Source of the DNA: Sphingobacteriales bacterium
GTDB lineage: Bacteria; Bacteroidota; Bacteroidia; Chitinophagales; Chitinophagaceae
Direction: 5' to 3'
Length of the DNA: 64,000 nt
NCBI GenBank assembly: GCA_003963365.1
Contig: RXJG01000002.1
Location: 132,568 to 196,567 of the forward strand
Shown: piece by piece, positions 25,895-34,084 of the stretch
How positions within the stretch are numbered: the stretch's first letter is position 1
Layout: each line of letters opens with the position of its first letter
The notes under the pieces: generated by a model
Databases searched by the model: none
The model's input: only the letters and a program-made list of their open reading frames with translations
Told to the model about the DNA's origin: nothing
Translations under genes and position numbers: made by a program

Positions 25895-26621
25895 TTGCTT
25901 TATCTTTTTTAGTTTTATTGATTTCATGTACCACCTTTAATTGTTCGTTTAACAAGTCAATTTGCAGTTGCAGATTCGCAATCATTTTTTCAAGTAGTAC
26001 TTCCTTGTTAGGATTGGTCTTCATTGCCTCTTTTAAATCATTGTAAGACTTATCCAGTTTGTTGTAATCTGTCACAAAATGCTCGTACAATTCCGGGCTG
26101 TATTTTTTAATAGTAATTAACTGCTTTTGTTTGCTGTGAATGATTTTGGTAAAATGAACCAACGCTCCCATTTCATCATCAGCTTCCGTATTTTCATTTT
26201 TACGAATCTTATCATTGCTGGCGAGGCTTGTATTTTGTTGTGGTGTTTCAGTACTTTCGGCAGGTTGTTGTTTTGCTGTGGCCGGTTCTTGTTTACTATT
26301 TGTGTCGTTTGTTTTAGGTTGCTCAGTTGTTTTTGCTACAGTACCTTCAGTTGGGTTAACTGTATTCTTATTAATCATCTTGAATGTTATCAATCCAACA
26401 GCTGTAATCACCGCTGCAGCTGCGGCCATTCTCACCCATTTCATTTCTATTACCAGTGATTTCCCTCCTGTGCTTAAGCTTTGGCGGGCAGGTTTTCCCG
26501 GCTGAATCTTATCTTCTATTTTATTCCATAAACCGGCCGGTAAGGGCATATCATCAAACTCATCCCGGTTTTGCTGAACAAATTTTTCCAGTTCATTACT
26601 CGTGTTATCCATGTTACTCAT
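25872..26621 (-). CDS. Probable anti-sigma factor (single-pass membrane protein)
   Basis: 249 residues. A cytoplasmic acidic N-terminus (ELEKFVQQNRDEFDD, PLPAGLWNKIEDKIQ), one membrane helix near 72-90, then a Thr/Gln/Pro-rich linker and a helical coiled periplasmic region (130-245). Its ATG overlaps the ECF sigma stop (ATGA). No classic zinc anti-sigma motif is visible, so the role rests on topology and operon position. Confidence 0.75.
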   Translation of the reverse strand: MSNMDNTSNELEKFVQQNRDEFDDMPLPAGLWNKIEDKIQPGKPARQSLSTGGKSLVIEMKWVRMAAAAAVITAVGLITFKMINKNTVNPTEGTVAKTTEQPKTNDTNSKQEPATAKQQPAESTETPQQNTSLASNDKIRKNENTEADDEMGALVHFTKIIHSKQKQLITIKKYSPELYEHFVTDYNKLDKSYNDLKEAMKTNPNKEVLLEKMIANLQLQIDLLNEQLKVVHEINKTKKDKANEISKTI

Positions 26622-27172
26622 ATTTCAACTCTGGCTTTTAATTGTTGTAACAATTTTTGTTTTGCTCTCATGTATTGTGTGCGGGCCGTACTGTGTGAGA
26701 TGTTGAGGGTAGTGGCCACTTCTTCATGACTATAGTCCTCCAGTAAATATAAACTCAGCACTGTTCTGTATCCCGCCGGTAACTCATTGATTGCTTTCTT
26801 TACCTCATCCACTTTAAATTCAAACTCCGCTTCGTTGATGGGTTCGTCATCACTTAAATCGGTGTGCACATTATCTATATCCAGTACATTTATCTTTTTC
26901 CGTTTAATGCTGTTGATAGATTTGTTCACCACGATTCTTTTTAACCAGGCTCCAAAACTGCTTCTTCCTTCAAAATTTCCGATGTGTTTAAAAGCATCAA
27001 TAAACGCTTCCTGTAATATATCCTCAGCTTCGGCTGTATTGTTTACAATGCGCAGACTGGTATTGTACATTGCCTTTGCATATTTGTTGTACAAATCCCG
27101 GTAGCTGCTGGTATCACCCTGTTTACACCTTTCTACCAATTCGTCGTAATAAACTGTCTGTATAAGCTCCAA
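26618..27172 (-). CDS. ECF RNA polymerase sigma factor
   Basis: 184 residues. Region 2: DLYNKYAKAMYNTSLRI and EDILQEAFIDAFKHI near 50-64, WLKRIVVNKSIN near 76-87. Region 4: YSHEEVATTLNISHSTARTQYMRAKQKL near 148-175. An acidic linker (DLSDDEPINEAE) separates the domains. It is the first gene of a three-gene operon with the putative anti-sigma factor and the DUF4097-like protein. Confidence 0.92.
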   Translation of the reverse strand: MELIQTVYYDELVERCKQGDTSSYRDLYNKYAKAMYNTSLRIVNNTAEAEDILQEAFIDAFKHIGNFEGRSSFGAWLKRIVVNKSINSIKRKKINVLDIDNVHTDLSDDEPINEAEFEFKVDEVKKAINELPAGYRTVLSLYLLEDYSHEEVATTLNISHSTARTQYMRAKQKLLQQLKARVEI

Positions 27173-27276
27173 TCGCCTGGTTTTTATTCGGTTTACATTT
27201 TAAGGACATCCACTTAGGAAGTCTGTTGCATAAAAGGTCGAATTTTTTTTTCAGGATAGGAAATTTTAGGTTTAGT

Positions 27277-27364
27277 CAGTTGGCAGTCTACAGTCCGCAG
27301 TTAGCACCACAGTAAATTGATCCATACTGTATATAGCATGCCATATGGTGCCAACCGCCCACTG
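27277..27364. repeat. Heptad repeat tract, CAG phase, with degenerate opposite arm
   Basis: CAG begins at 27277, 27284, 27291 and 27298 (CAC at 27305). An opposite, decayed arm reaches 27364, with CTG at 27327 and 27362 (35 bases, five periods apart). A closely related tract lies inverted at 38725-38750. It occupies the gap between the sigma-factor and dehydrogenase genes. Confidence 0.65.
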
Positions 27365-27428
27365 TGGACTTTTTAAAAGATTAGCAAGACGAGAAAGAGA
27401 AAATTTAGGGCAGAAGGCACCCTCTCTT

Positions 27429-27436
27429 TATCTTTG
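27429..27436 (+). promoter_or_regulatory. -7 box of the acyl-CoA dehydrogenase gene
   Basis: TATCTTTG, a perfect TAnnTTTG, 23 bases before the ATG; the -33 element is weak (TTTAGG near 27404). Confidence 0.6.
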
Positions 27437-27459
27437 CGCCACTTTTTAAACGAATTGCT

Positions 27460-28644
27460 ATGGCCGCCAGGACAGACTTATTTCAGAGCCCCGATTATTT
27501 TAATTTGGATGAATTACTTACTGAAGAACATAAACTTATACGTGAATCAGTAAGGGCATATGTAAAGAAAGAAATTTCTCCCATTATTGAAGATTATGCA
27601 CAGAGAGCTGAGTTTCCTCAGCATATTGTAAAGCAATTGGGTGAACTGGGTTGTTTTGGCCCAACTATTCCTGTAGAATATGGCGGTGGCGGCTTAGATT
27701 ATATTAGTTATGGATTGATGATGCAGGAACTGGAGAGGGGGGATAGCGGTGTTCGTTCCACAGCATCCGTACAAGGTTCACTGGTGATGTTCCCCATCAA
27801 TGCTTATGGAAGTGAAGAACAAAAGCATAAATATTTGCCCAAACTGGCAAGTGGCGAATGGCTGGGTTGTTTTGGATTAACGGAACCTAATCATGGAAGC
27901 GACCCGAGTAGCATGCTCACTAATTTTAAAGATGCCGGTGACCATGTAATATTAAATGGCGCCAAAATGTGGATTAGTAATGCACCGTTTGCACAGGTAG
28001 CGGTTGTATGGGCAAAAAATGAAGCTGGTGAAGTACAGGGTATAATTGTAGAAAGAGGTATGGAGGGTTTCAGTACTCCAACTACTCATGGCAAATGGAG
28101 TTTAAGAGCCAGTGCGACCGGCGAACTGGTATTTGATCATGTAAAAGTTCCCAAAGAAAATATTCTTCCTAAAGTAAAAGGGTTAAAAGGTCCGTTGAGT
28201 TGTTTAACTAAAGCCCGTTATGGTATTGCATGGGGTGCAGTGGGTGCAGCGATGGATTGTTACGATACCGCTCTTCGCTACAGTAAAGAAAGAGTACAGT
28301 TTGATAAACCCATTGGTGGATTTCAATTGCAGCAAAAGAAACTGGCTGAGATGGTTACTGAAATTACCAAAGCACAATTACTCAACTGGCGCCTTGGTGT
28401 ATTGATGAATGAAGGAAAAGTAACACCGCAACAGGTGAGCATGGCTAAACGTAATGCCTGCGAAATAGCTACCAATATTGCCCGTGATGCCAGGCAGATG
28501 CTGGGCGGTATGGGTATTACCGGCGAATATCCTGTAATGCGCCACATGATGAACCTGGAAAGTGTGATTACATATGAAGGTACACACGATATTCACCTGT
28601 TGATTACGGGTATGGATGTTACCGGGTTTAATGCATTTAAGTAG
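27460..28644 (+). CDS. Glutaryl-CoA-dehydrogenase-type acyl-CoA dehydrogenase
   Basis: 394 residues. The segments RSTASVQGSLVMFPINAYGSEEQKHKYLP near 98-126 and CFGLTEPNHGSDPSSM near 137-152 are those of glutaryl-CoA dehydrogenases. The catalytic base is Glu373 in TYEGTHDIH, and QMLGGMGITGEY near 347-358 binds the flavin partner subunit. FAD-dependent; it would convert glutaryl-CoA to crotonyl-CoA in lysine/tryptophan catabolism, if the subgroup assignment holds. The gene is monocistronic in appearance. Confidence 0.88.
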   Translation: MAARTDLFQSPDYFNLDELLTEEHKLIRESVRAYVKKEISPIIEDYAQRAEFPQHIVKQLGELGCFGPTIPVEYGGGGLDYISYGLMMQELERGDSGVRSTASVQGSLVMFPINAYGSEEQKHKYLPKLASGEWLGCFGLTEPNHGSDPSSMLTNFKDAGDHVILNGAKMWISNAPFAQVAVVWAKNEAGEVQGIIVERGMEGFSTPTTHGKWSLRASATGELVFDHVKVPKENILPKVKGLKGPLSCLTKARYGIAWGAVGAAMDCYDTALRYSKERVQFDKPIGGFQLQQKKLAEMVTEITKAQLLNWRLGVLMNEGKVTPQQVSMAKRNACEIATNIARDARQMLGGMGITGEYPVMRHMMNLESVITYEGTHDIHLLITGMDVTGFNAFK

Positions 28645-28697
28645 AGGGCAATTAAATTGCTGAAATATTTTTAAGCCTTTCTATAAATTATTTAAAC

Positions 28698-29213
28698 ATG
28701 AATTCTACTTACATTGGCTGTAACAAATGGCAATTCTATGGTAAGTTAATTTCAAGCTTCATATTTATTCCCCTCTTTATCTTTTTTTTCTTTTTCGGCC
28801 CCTTGAATTTACTATTTAAAGAAAACACTTTAACGGGTATATTTCTTTTATTCTTATGGAGTTTAATTGCTTTTTTTGTGATACTTATGCTCTTTCAACT
28901 TCTCTTTTGGCCAAAAGGCGTTGAAATAAATTCGGAGGACAAACTTTTAAAAATTAAATTTTTCTTGTCGGCAACAAAGACTCTTTCCATTAAAGACATT
29001 GACAGATATGTGACAACAAAAATTTCAACAAGGTCTACTTTATATGAGGGAGTTTTAATCTATACTTCAACAAATAGGAAATTTATTTTTTCTGATGCAA
29101 ATCTATCAGATTACAGGCCAGTAAGAGATTTTCTAACTGCTAATGAAATTCAAACTGAAGGACATGAAAAATATGATAACTTAGGTTATTTCGGTTCATA
29201 TTTTAAAAAATAG
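28698..29213 (+). CDS. Hypothetical protein with two membrane helices
   Basis: 171 residues. Helices near 16-36 (very Phe-rich) and 46-68, then a soluble beta-rich domain of about 100 residues, as in PH-like bacterial membrane proteins. More AT-rich than its neighbours. Family not recognised. It is followed after 12 bases by a GNAT gene on the same strand. Confidence 0.7.
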   Translation: MNSTYIGCNKWQFYGKLISSFIFIPLFIFFFFFGPLNLLFKENTLTGIFLLFLWSLIAFFVILMLFQLLFWPKGVEINSEDKLLKIKFFLSATKTLSIKDIDRYVTTKISTRSTLYEGVLIYTSTNRKFIFSDANLSDYRPVRDFLTANEIQTEGHEKYDNLGYFGSYFKK

Positions 29214-29225
29214 ATAATGTAATAA

Positions 29226-29705
29226 ATGTTTATAACAAAGTTCTCCCAACCTTACCAGCAACAGGTAATTGATTTAATACTTTCCATCCAGGTGGGAGAA
29301 TTTAATGTTCCCATCACTGCAGAAGCACAACCCGATTTAAAAAACATTCCTGCGTTTTATCAAAAAGGTAATGGCAATTTTTGGGTTGCCGTGGAGGATG
29401 ATGTTGTAGTTGGCACAATCGCCTTAATTGATATTGGTGATAATATGGTGACCTTACGCAAAATGTTTGTACATAAAGACTGGCGGGGAAAAGAAAAAGC
29501 TACCGCACAAAAATTATTAGATATTGTTTTTGATTGGGGAAAGGAAAGAAACCTAAAACATATTTATTTAGGAACAATAGAACGGTTACATGCTGCCCGT
29601 CGTTTTTACCAGCGCAATGGTTTTGTTGAAGTGCCCAAGTCATTGTTGCCTTCATCCTTTGCTGTAATGGCGGTGGATGATTATTTTTATCATTACCGGT
29701 TTTAA
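29226..29705 (+). CDS. GNAT-family N-acetyltransferase
   Basis: 159 residues. The acetyl-CoA site is LRKMFVHKDWRGKEKATAQKLLD near 79-100 (Q/RxxG-type loop slightly altered to WRGKEKA), with ARRFYQRNGFVEVPK near 124-139 as the C-terminal strand and helix. Substrate unknown. Confidence 0.85.
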   Translation: MFITKFSQPYQQQVIDLILSIQVGEFNVPITAEAQPDLKNIPAFYQKGNGNFWVAVEDDVVVGTIALIDIGDNMVTLRKMFVHKDWRGKEKATAQKLLDIVFDWGKERNLKHIYLGTIERLHAARRFYQRNGFVEVPKSLLPSSFAVMAVDDYFYHYRF

Positions 29706-29751
29706 TATGGAATTTAATTAGATCGTCATCTCATAGCAAATTATTTGCTTT

Positions 29752-30456
29752 ATGAGATTCTCATTCTTTCTGCTGCTTATCATTTCCTGTCACTCCACGC
29801 CAAAGTCACCAACTAAAATTATTGCTGGCAAAAATAAAGATAGCATCGTCCTTAAATTGGATGTTTCTAAATATCCCGCAACAAAAAAGAATATAGTTCA
29901 GCTCGTTAAAAACCAGCACCCGGAAAAATTTAATGGAACTTATTCAAAATTATTTGTGGATGCCGTAACTGATTCAATCATTCCATACTGGTATGGAACC
30001 AAATGGAATTTTTATGGCAATACGGAAACACCACAACAAGGAACAATTGCCTGCGGCTATTTTGTAACCACTGTATTGAAAGATGCAGGTTGCCCGATTA
30101 ACAGGGTGAGGCTGGCGCAATATCCATCAGAGAAAATAATCACCTCACTGGTTAGCAAGAAAAGTATAAGACGTTACAGCAACGTTCCGCTAAAAGAGTT
30201 TATTGATGATATAAAAAAGCAGGGAGAAGGGTTGTTTGTGATTGGGCTGGATAATCATGTAGGTTTCTTATTGAATGATGATAAAGGAGTTTGGTTTATT
30301 CATTCAAATTACGTTAATCCCGGTTGCGTTGCTAAACAGGATGCTAATAATAATTCTATATTATATTACTCAAAATACAGGATAACAGGAAAGTTAAGTA
30401 CTGATGACAATTTTGTATTGAGCTGGCGAAAAAATATAGAATCAAAGAGATTGTAA
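29752..30456 (+). CDS. Lipoprotein with NlpC/P60- or papain-like fold
   Basis: 234 residues. Short lipoprotein signal with Cys13 (LIISC). A candidate catalytic Cys in GTIACGYFVTTVLKDAG near 98-114 and a His in FVIGLDNHVGFLLND near 163-177, followed by VWFIHSNY, give the Cys-His order of NlpC/P60-like amidases or peptidases. The exact family is not recognised. The end overlaps the convergent HAD gene by 15 bases. Confidence 0.72.
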   Translation: MRFSFFLLLIISCHSTPKSPTKIIAGKNKDSIVLKLDVSKYPATKKNIVQLVKNQHPEKFNGTYSKLFVDAVTDSIIPYWYGTKWNFYGNTETPQQGTIACGYFVTTVLKDAGCPINRVRLAQYPSEKIITSLVSKKSIRRYSNVPLKEFIDDIKKQGEGLFVIGLDNHVGFLLNDDKGVWFIHSNYVNPGCVAKQDANNNSILYYSKYRITGKLSTDDNFVLSWRKNIESKRL

Positions 30457-31098
30457 AGTTCGTTCATCAAATTCTTCCAGCGATTTTAATTGCAAATCCG
30501 CCGCTTTCCATTTATCCTGTTCCTGCTGATGATGTGCCGGTATCACTACACATTTCATCCTTGCTGCTTTGGCTGCAATCATTCCATTAAAAGAATCTTC
30601 AAACACTAAAGATTGTAAAGGAGTGGTGTTTAATTCCACCGCACAATTAATAAAAACCTGCGGGTGTGGTTTTCCATAGGGCAAATGTTCAGCAGAAGTA
30701 ATCGTTTGCAGATAAGAACGGATATTTAATTTATCCACTACCGGGTTTGCCAGCGACATGGGAGAGGAGGTAGCCAGCCCGATATTAAAATTTCTTTCTT
30801 TAAAAAATTCCAGAATATAATTTACTCCCGGCATGGGTTCGCCGTTTGCTACAATTTTTTCAATAGCCTTTTGCACTACCACTTCTTCCGCTTCCGGAAT
30901 ATGTTTGGCATCAATATTAAAATGATGAAACCAGTGCTGCAGCCATTCCTGTGTTCGCAGTCCCGTGGAACTGGCATATTGTTCCGGTGTAAGTGATACA
31001 TTAAATTTTTCTAATGTTTCTTTTCCTGCTTCTTCCCAAAAAGGTTCACTGTCTATCAGCAACCCATCCATATCAAAAATGACGGTAGTTAGTTTCAT
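30442..31098 (-). CDS. HAD-superfamily sugar-phosphate phosphatase
   Basis: 218 residues from the ATG at 31098. Motif I FDMDGLLIDSEP at 8-19, motif II TSSPMS near 110, and motif III/IV with KPHPQVF near 143 and VFEDSFNGMIAAKAA near 166-180. It resembles YniC/2-deoxyglucose-6-phosphatase-type enzymes. An in-frame ATG at 31143 lies upstream of a TATCTTTG box (31104-31111 on the minus strand), so 31098 is preferred. Overlaps the previous gene tail-to-tail by 15 bases. Confidence 0.87.
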   Translation of the reverse strand: MKLTTVIFDMDGLLIDSEPFWEEAGKETLEKFNVSLTPEQYASSTGLRTQEWLQHWFHHFNIDAKHIPEAEEVVVQKAIEKIVANGEPMPGVNYILEFFKERNFNIGLATSSPMSLANPVVDKLNIRSYLQTITSAEHLPYGKPHPQVFINCAVELNTTPLQSLVFEDSFNGMIAAKAARMKCVVIPAHHQQEQDKWKAADLQLKSLEEFDERTLQSL

Positions 31099-31103
31099 GG
31101 CCG

Positions 31104-31111
31104 CAAAGATA
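31104..31111 (-). promoter_or_regulatory. -7 box directly before the HAD gene
   Basis: TATCTTTG on the minus strand, ending 5 bases before the ATG at 31098; the mRNA would have almost no leader. No well-spaced TTG was found, so this is tentative. Confidence 0.4.
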
Positions 31112-31202
31112 ATAGAGTCATCTTTAAAGATTCGACAACTCATTTTCTTTATAAACTATTCCCTATATTCGATGTCCGATTGCAACCAAAACCAACTATG
31201 CC

Positions 31203-31973
31203 ATGTCAAATTTTATTGACCGCTTAAAACATTTTCGTTTTATACGGGCAGCAGTATATGCTGTTGTGGGCACCATTACATACCCCGGTCTTGCATTAAT
31301 CAACCGTATTAAAATTACCGGAACAGAAAATTTGGAAAATCTTCCCAAAAGAAATGTGCTGTTTGTAAGTAATCACCAAACTTATTTTGCTGATGTGATC
31401 ACCTTCATTCATATTTTTTGTGCAGTTAAATGGCGCAAGCGGAATAAGCTGGGTGTTCCATATTATTTATTGAATCCGTTTACAAGAGTATATTATGTAG
31501 CAGCAGAGGAAACGATGAAAAGCAGTTTTATCAGTCGCCTGTTTACACTGGCTGGTGCATTGACTGTAAAAAGAACATGGAGGGCGGAAGGAAAAGAAGT
31601 AAGGCGTGGACTGGACCCATCGGATACCAGAAAGATTGAAAGGGCATTAAGAGATAACTGGGTTATCACATTTCCGCAGGGAACTACCAAGCCTTTTGCC
31701 CCGGGAAGAAAAGGAACAGCTCATATCATTAAGCTAAATCAGCCCATCGTTGTACCGGTTGTTATCAACGGTTTCTGGAGGGCCTTTAATAAAAAGGGAT
31801 TGAAGTTTAAAAAGAAGGGTTCTTTAATTTCTGTACATTTTAAAAAGCCCTTAGATATTAATTACAACGATACTGTTGATAATATCCTTGAGCAGGTAAT
31901 GGATGCAATAGAACAAAGTAAAAAATTCATGATGAAGGGAAAGCATCACCTGATGAATGTGATTGATAAATGA
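31203..31973 (+). CDS. 1-acyl-glycerol-3-phosphate acyltransferase (PlsC family)
   Basis: 256 residues. Catalytic HX4D motif in VSNHQTYFADV near 55-65 and the phosphate-binding block TFPQGTTKPFAPGRKGTA near 154-171, where the usual EGT is QGT. One hydrophobic N-terminal segment. It acylates lysophosphatidate or a similar acceptor at the inner membrane. A heptad repeat tract begins at its stop codon. Confidence 0.85.
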   Translation: MSNFIDRLKHFRFIRAAVYAVVGTITYPGLALINRIKITGTENLENLPKRNVLFVSNHQTYFADVITFIHIFCAVKWRKRNKLGVPYYLLNPFTRVYYVAAEETMKSSFISRLFTLAGALTVKRTWRAEGKEVRRGLDPSDTRKIERALRDNWVITFPQGTTKPFAPGRKGTAHIIKLNQPIVVPVVINGFWRAFNKKGLKFKKKGSLISVHFKKPLDINYNDTVDNILEQVMDAIEQSKKFMMKGKHHLMNVIDK

Positions 31974-32009
31974 GATAAATGGATAATTGAAAGTTGACAG
32001 TGCAGAATG
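31974..32009. repeat. Heptad repeat tract, 5 units
   Basis: Five 7-base units (from 31974, 31981, 31988, 31995, 32002) of the form N-G-A-N-A-R-T: the seventh base is T and the fifth A in all five. It overlaps the stop codon region of the plsC-like gene. Confidence 0.55.
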
Positions 32010-32016
32010 TATGTGA

Positions 32017-32538
32017 TTATTTTATAAATAATGCTTTCAATTCCTGTGCATCTTCCGGTTTCATTTTTCCGCCGAGTATTAATCTTATTTGTCTTCTTCT
32101 TAAAGCACCTTCAAATAATTTTTTCTCTTCTTCTGTTTCGGGAACTAAACCGGGCACCGGTCTTGCTTTGCCGTTGGGATCTAAAGAAACAAACGTATAA
32201 TATGCTTCATTGCTTTTGTACTTGAATTGCTGCTGTGGATCTTCACCCCATACTTTCATATGCACTTCCATAGATGAATTAAAGGCACGGGTAACTTTTG
32301 CTTCAATATGTACCACGTTGCCCAGTTTAATGGGACTTTCAAATGAAATATTATCAACTGAGGCAGTTACCACCGGAGTAGCACAATGCTTCATTGCAGC
32401 CAATGCAGCAGCAATATCCATCCAGTACATTAAACGTCCACCCATCAGGTTACCAAAGGTGTTGGTATCGTTGGGTAATACCAGTTCAGTCATCGTCACC
32501 TGTGAGTCGGAAGGTCTTTTTTCCACCCGGTTTGTCAT
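32017..32538 (-). CDS. Acyl-CoA thioesterase (hot-dog fold, YciA-like)
   Basis: 173 residues. NDTNTFGNLMGGRLMYWMDIAAALAAMKHC near 23-52 carries the catalytic Asn/Asp and the central helix; SVDNISFESPIKLGNVVHIEAKV follows. Hydrolyses acyl-CoA. The C-terminal 35 residues (KKLFEGALRRRQIRLILGGKM) are an extra helix. It follows queA after a terminator. Confidence 0.88.
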   Translation of the reverse strand: MTNRVEKRPSDSQVTMTELVLPNDTNTFGNLMGGRLMYWMDIAAALAAMKHCATPVVTASVDNISFESPIKLGNVVHIEAKVTRAFNSSMEVHMKVWGEDPQQQFKYKSNEAYYTFVSLDPNGKARPVPGLVPETEEEKKLFEGALRRRQIRLILGGKMKPEDAQELKALFIK

Positions 32539-32557
32539 ATTGTTTTTATTAAAAAAA

Positions 32558-32576
32558 GTCCCGCATATAGCGGGAC
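32558..32576 (-). terminator. queA terminator
   Basis: 7-base GC-rich stem (32558-32564 with 32570-32576), 5-base loop, followed on the minus strand by seven T residues; 12 bases past the queA stop. Confidence 0.85.
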
Positions 32577-32588
32577 GTAAAGATTATT

Positions 32589-33638
32589 TTATAACACCAG
32601 CATTGCATCCCCATAGCTAAAGAAACGATACTTGTCTTTAATAGCTTTTTTGTAAGCTTCCATTGCCAGGTCATAACCTGCAAAGGCACAGGTCATAATT
32701 AATAAACTGGTTTTAGGTAAATGAAAGTTTGTTACTAATGAATCAGCAATATTAAAATCATAAGGCGGGTGAATAAAAATATTTGTCCAGCCTTCACTTG
32801 GTTTTAAAAAGTGTTGTGCAGTGAAGGATGATTCCATTGCTCTCATCGTTGTTGTACCGATAGAACAAATACGGTTACCATTCTCTCTTGCTTTGTTTAC
32901 AATTTTGCAGGCAAAATCATCAATCTTGTAATACTCGGCATCCATTTTATGTTTGCTCAAATCTTCCACTTCAATAGGGCGGAAAGTACCAAGACCGGTA
33001 TGCAACGTAACTTCTGCAAACCGGATGCCCTGAATTTCCAACCGCTTAATTAATTCTTTACTGAAATGTAAACCCGCTGTGGGAGCTGCTACTGCACCTT
33101 CATGTTTTGCATAAACTGTTTGGTAACGTTCTTTATCTTCTTCGTCAGGTTTACGCTTTATGTATTTTGGTAAAGGTGTTTCACCCAGTTTTTCTAAAAT
33201 AGCACGGAACTCTTCATCCGTTCCGTCAAACAGGAAACGAATTGTACGTCCACGGCTGGTGGTATTATCAATTACTTCAGCTACTAAATCATCTGTATCT
33301 CCAAAATATAATTTGTTACCCACACGAATTTTACGGGCAGGATCGACAATTACGTCCCACAAACGGTTGGGCTTGTTTAATTCACGGAGCAAAAACACTT
33401 CAATTTTAGCACCTGTTTTTTCTTTGCGGCCATACATACGGGCAGGAAAAACCTTGGTGTTGTTCACCACAAACACATCCTTGTCATTAAAATACTCCAT
33501 AATGTCCCTGAAAGTGCGGTTTTCGATGAGCCCGGTTTTACGGTGAACCACCATCAGGCGGCTTTCATCACGGTTTTTGGCTGGGTGCTGTGCAATAAGG
33601 TTGAGGGGTAAGTCGAACGTAAACTGAGATAATTTCAT
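32589..33638 (-). CDS. queA: S-adenosylmethionine:tRNA ribosyltransferase-isomerase
   Basis: 349 residues, normal length. [21 protein letters not shown] near 11-31, [13 protein letters not shown] near 184-196, [12 protein letters not shown] near 212-223, and [27 protein letters not shown] at the C-terminus are family motifs. It adds the cyclopentane-diol of queuosine to tRNA using SAM. It has its own promoter and a 130-base leader. Confidence 0.95.
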   Translation of the reverse strand: MKLSQFTFDLPLNLIAQHPAKNRDESRLMVVHRKTGLIENRTFRDIMEYFNDKDVFVVNNTKVFPARMYGRKEKTGAKIEVFLLRELNKPNRLWDVIVDPARKIRVGNKLYFGDTDDLVAEVIDNTTSRGRTIRFLFDGTDEEFRAILEKLGETPLPKYIKRKPDEEDKERYQTVYAKHEGAVAAPTAGLHFSKELIKRLEIQGIRFAEVTLHTGLGTFRPIEVEDLSKHKMDAEYYKIDDFACKIVNKARENGNRICSIGTTTMRAMESSFTAQHFLKPSEGWTNIFIHPPYDFNIADSLVTNFHLPKTSLLIMTCAFAGYDLAMEAYKKAIKDKYRFFSYGDAMLVL

Positions 33639-34084
33639 TTAAATACAGGGTTTTAAATTATAAGCCCTTTGTAACAAACCCTGTGCTAAGCGGAATGGTT
33701 ATTTGATAAACTTAACCTACCTGGTCTTACGGCACCAGGTTTGTTTCAACTCAAAAGGCCTTTTTGAATGGGCGCAAAGATAATGGATGAGAGCAGCACT
33801 TTCCAAATATCTTTTTATATAGTGAACTTTGCTAATCCACCCACAATGGGGGCCTGCAGAGAACAGATGGCACAGCTTTTTTATCTGATTTTATCTCTGT
33901 TTTTTCATAGAACCCGTTTCAGACAATGAAATCACCTGTTCAATCCAATGTTCTATTTAAGGCTAACCATAATGTTTAACGGGTTAAATCATTGTTTGGG
34001 TAAAGCAATAACGCCTACCGCCACTGCTTAACATTTATCGAGCTTTCAACACATCTTTTATTATCTTACAGTTTTATAATCTGT
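33639..34084. other. 446-base divergent gap with structured queA leader
   Basis: The first half is the queA leader. It holds an inverted repeat 33645-33653/33676-33684 (9 bases) and a second hairpin around 33719-33740 (CCTGGT with ACCAGG). I do not recognise a known riboswitch. The second half (33807-34084) precedes the TraB-domain gene and shows nothing further. Confidence 0.5.
33775..33806 (-). promoter_or_regulatory. queA promoter
   Basis: On the minus strand TTG (33806-33804), a 21-base spacer and TATCTTTG (33782-33775). It predicts a leader of about 130 bases. Confidence 0.75.

Noticed and set aside
33639-33774. preQ1 riboswitch before queA
   Set aside because: The leader has two hairpins but no recognisable preQ1-I or preQ1-II aptamer core, and queA acts after the preQ1 step.
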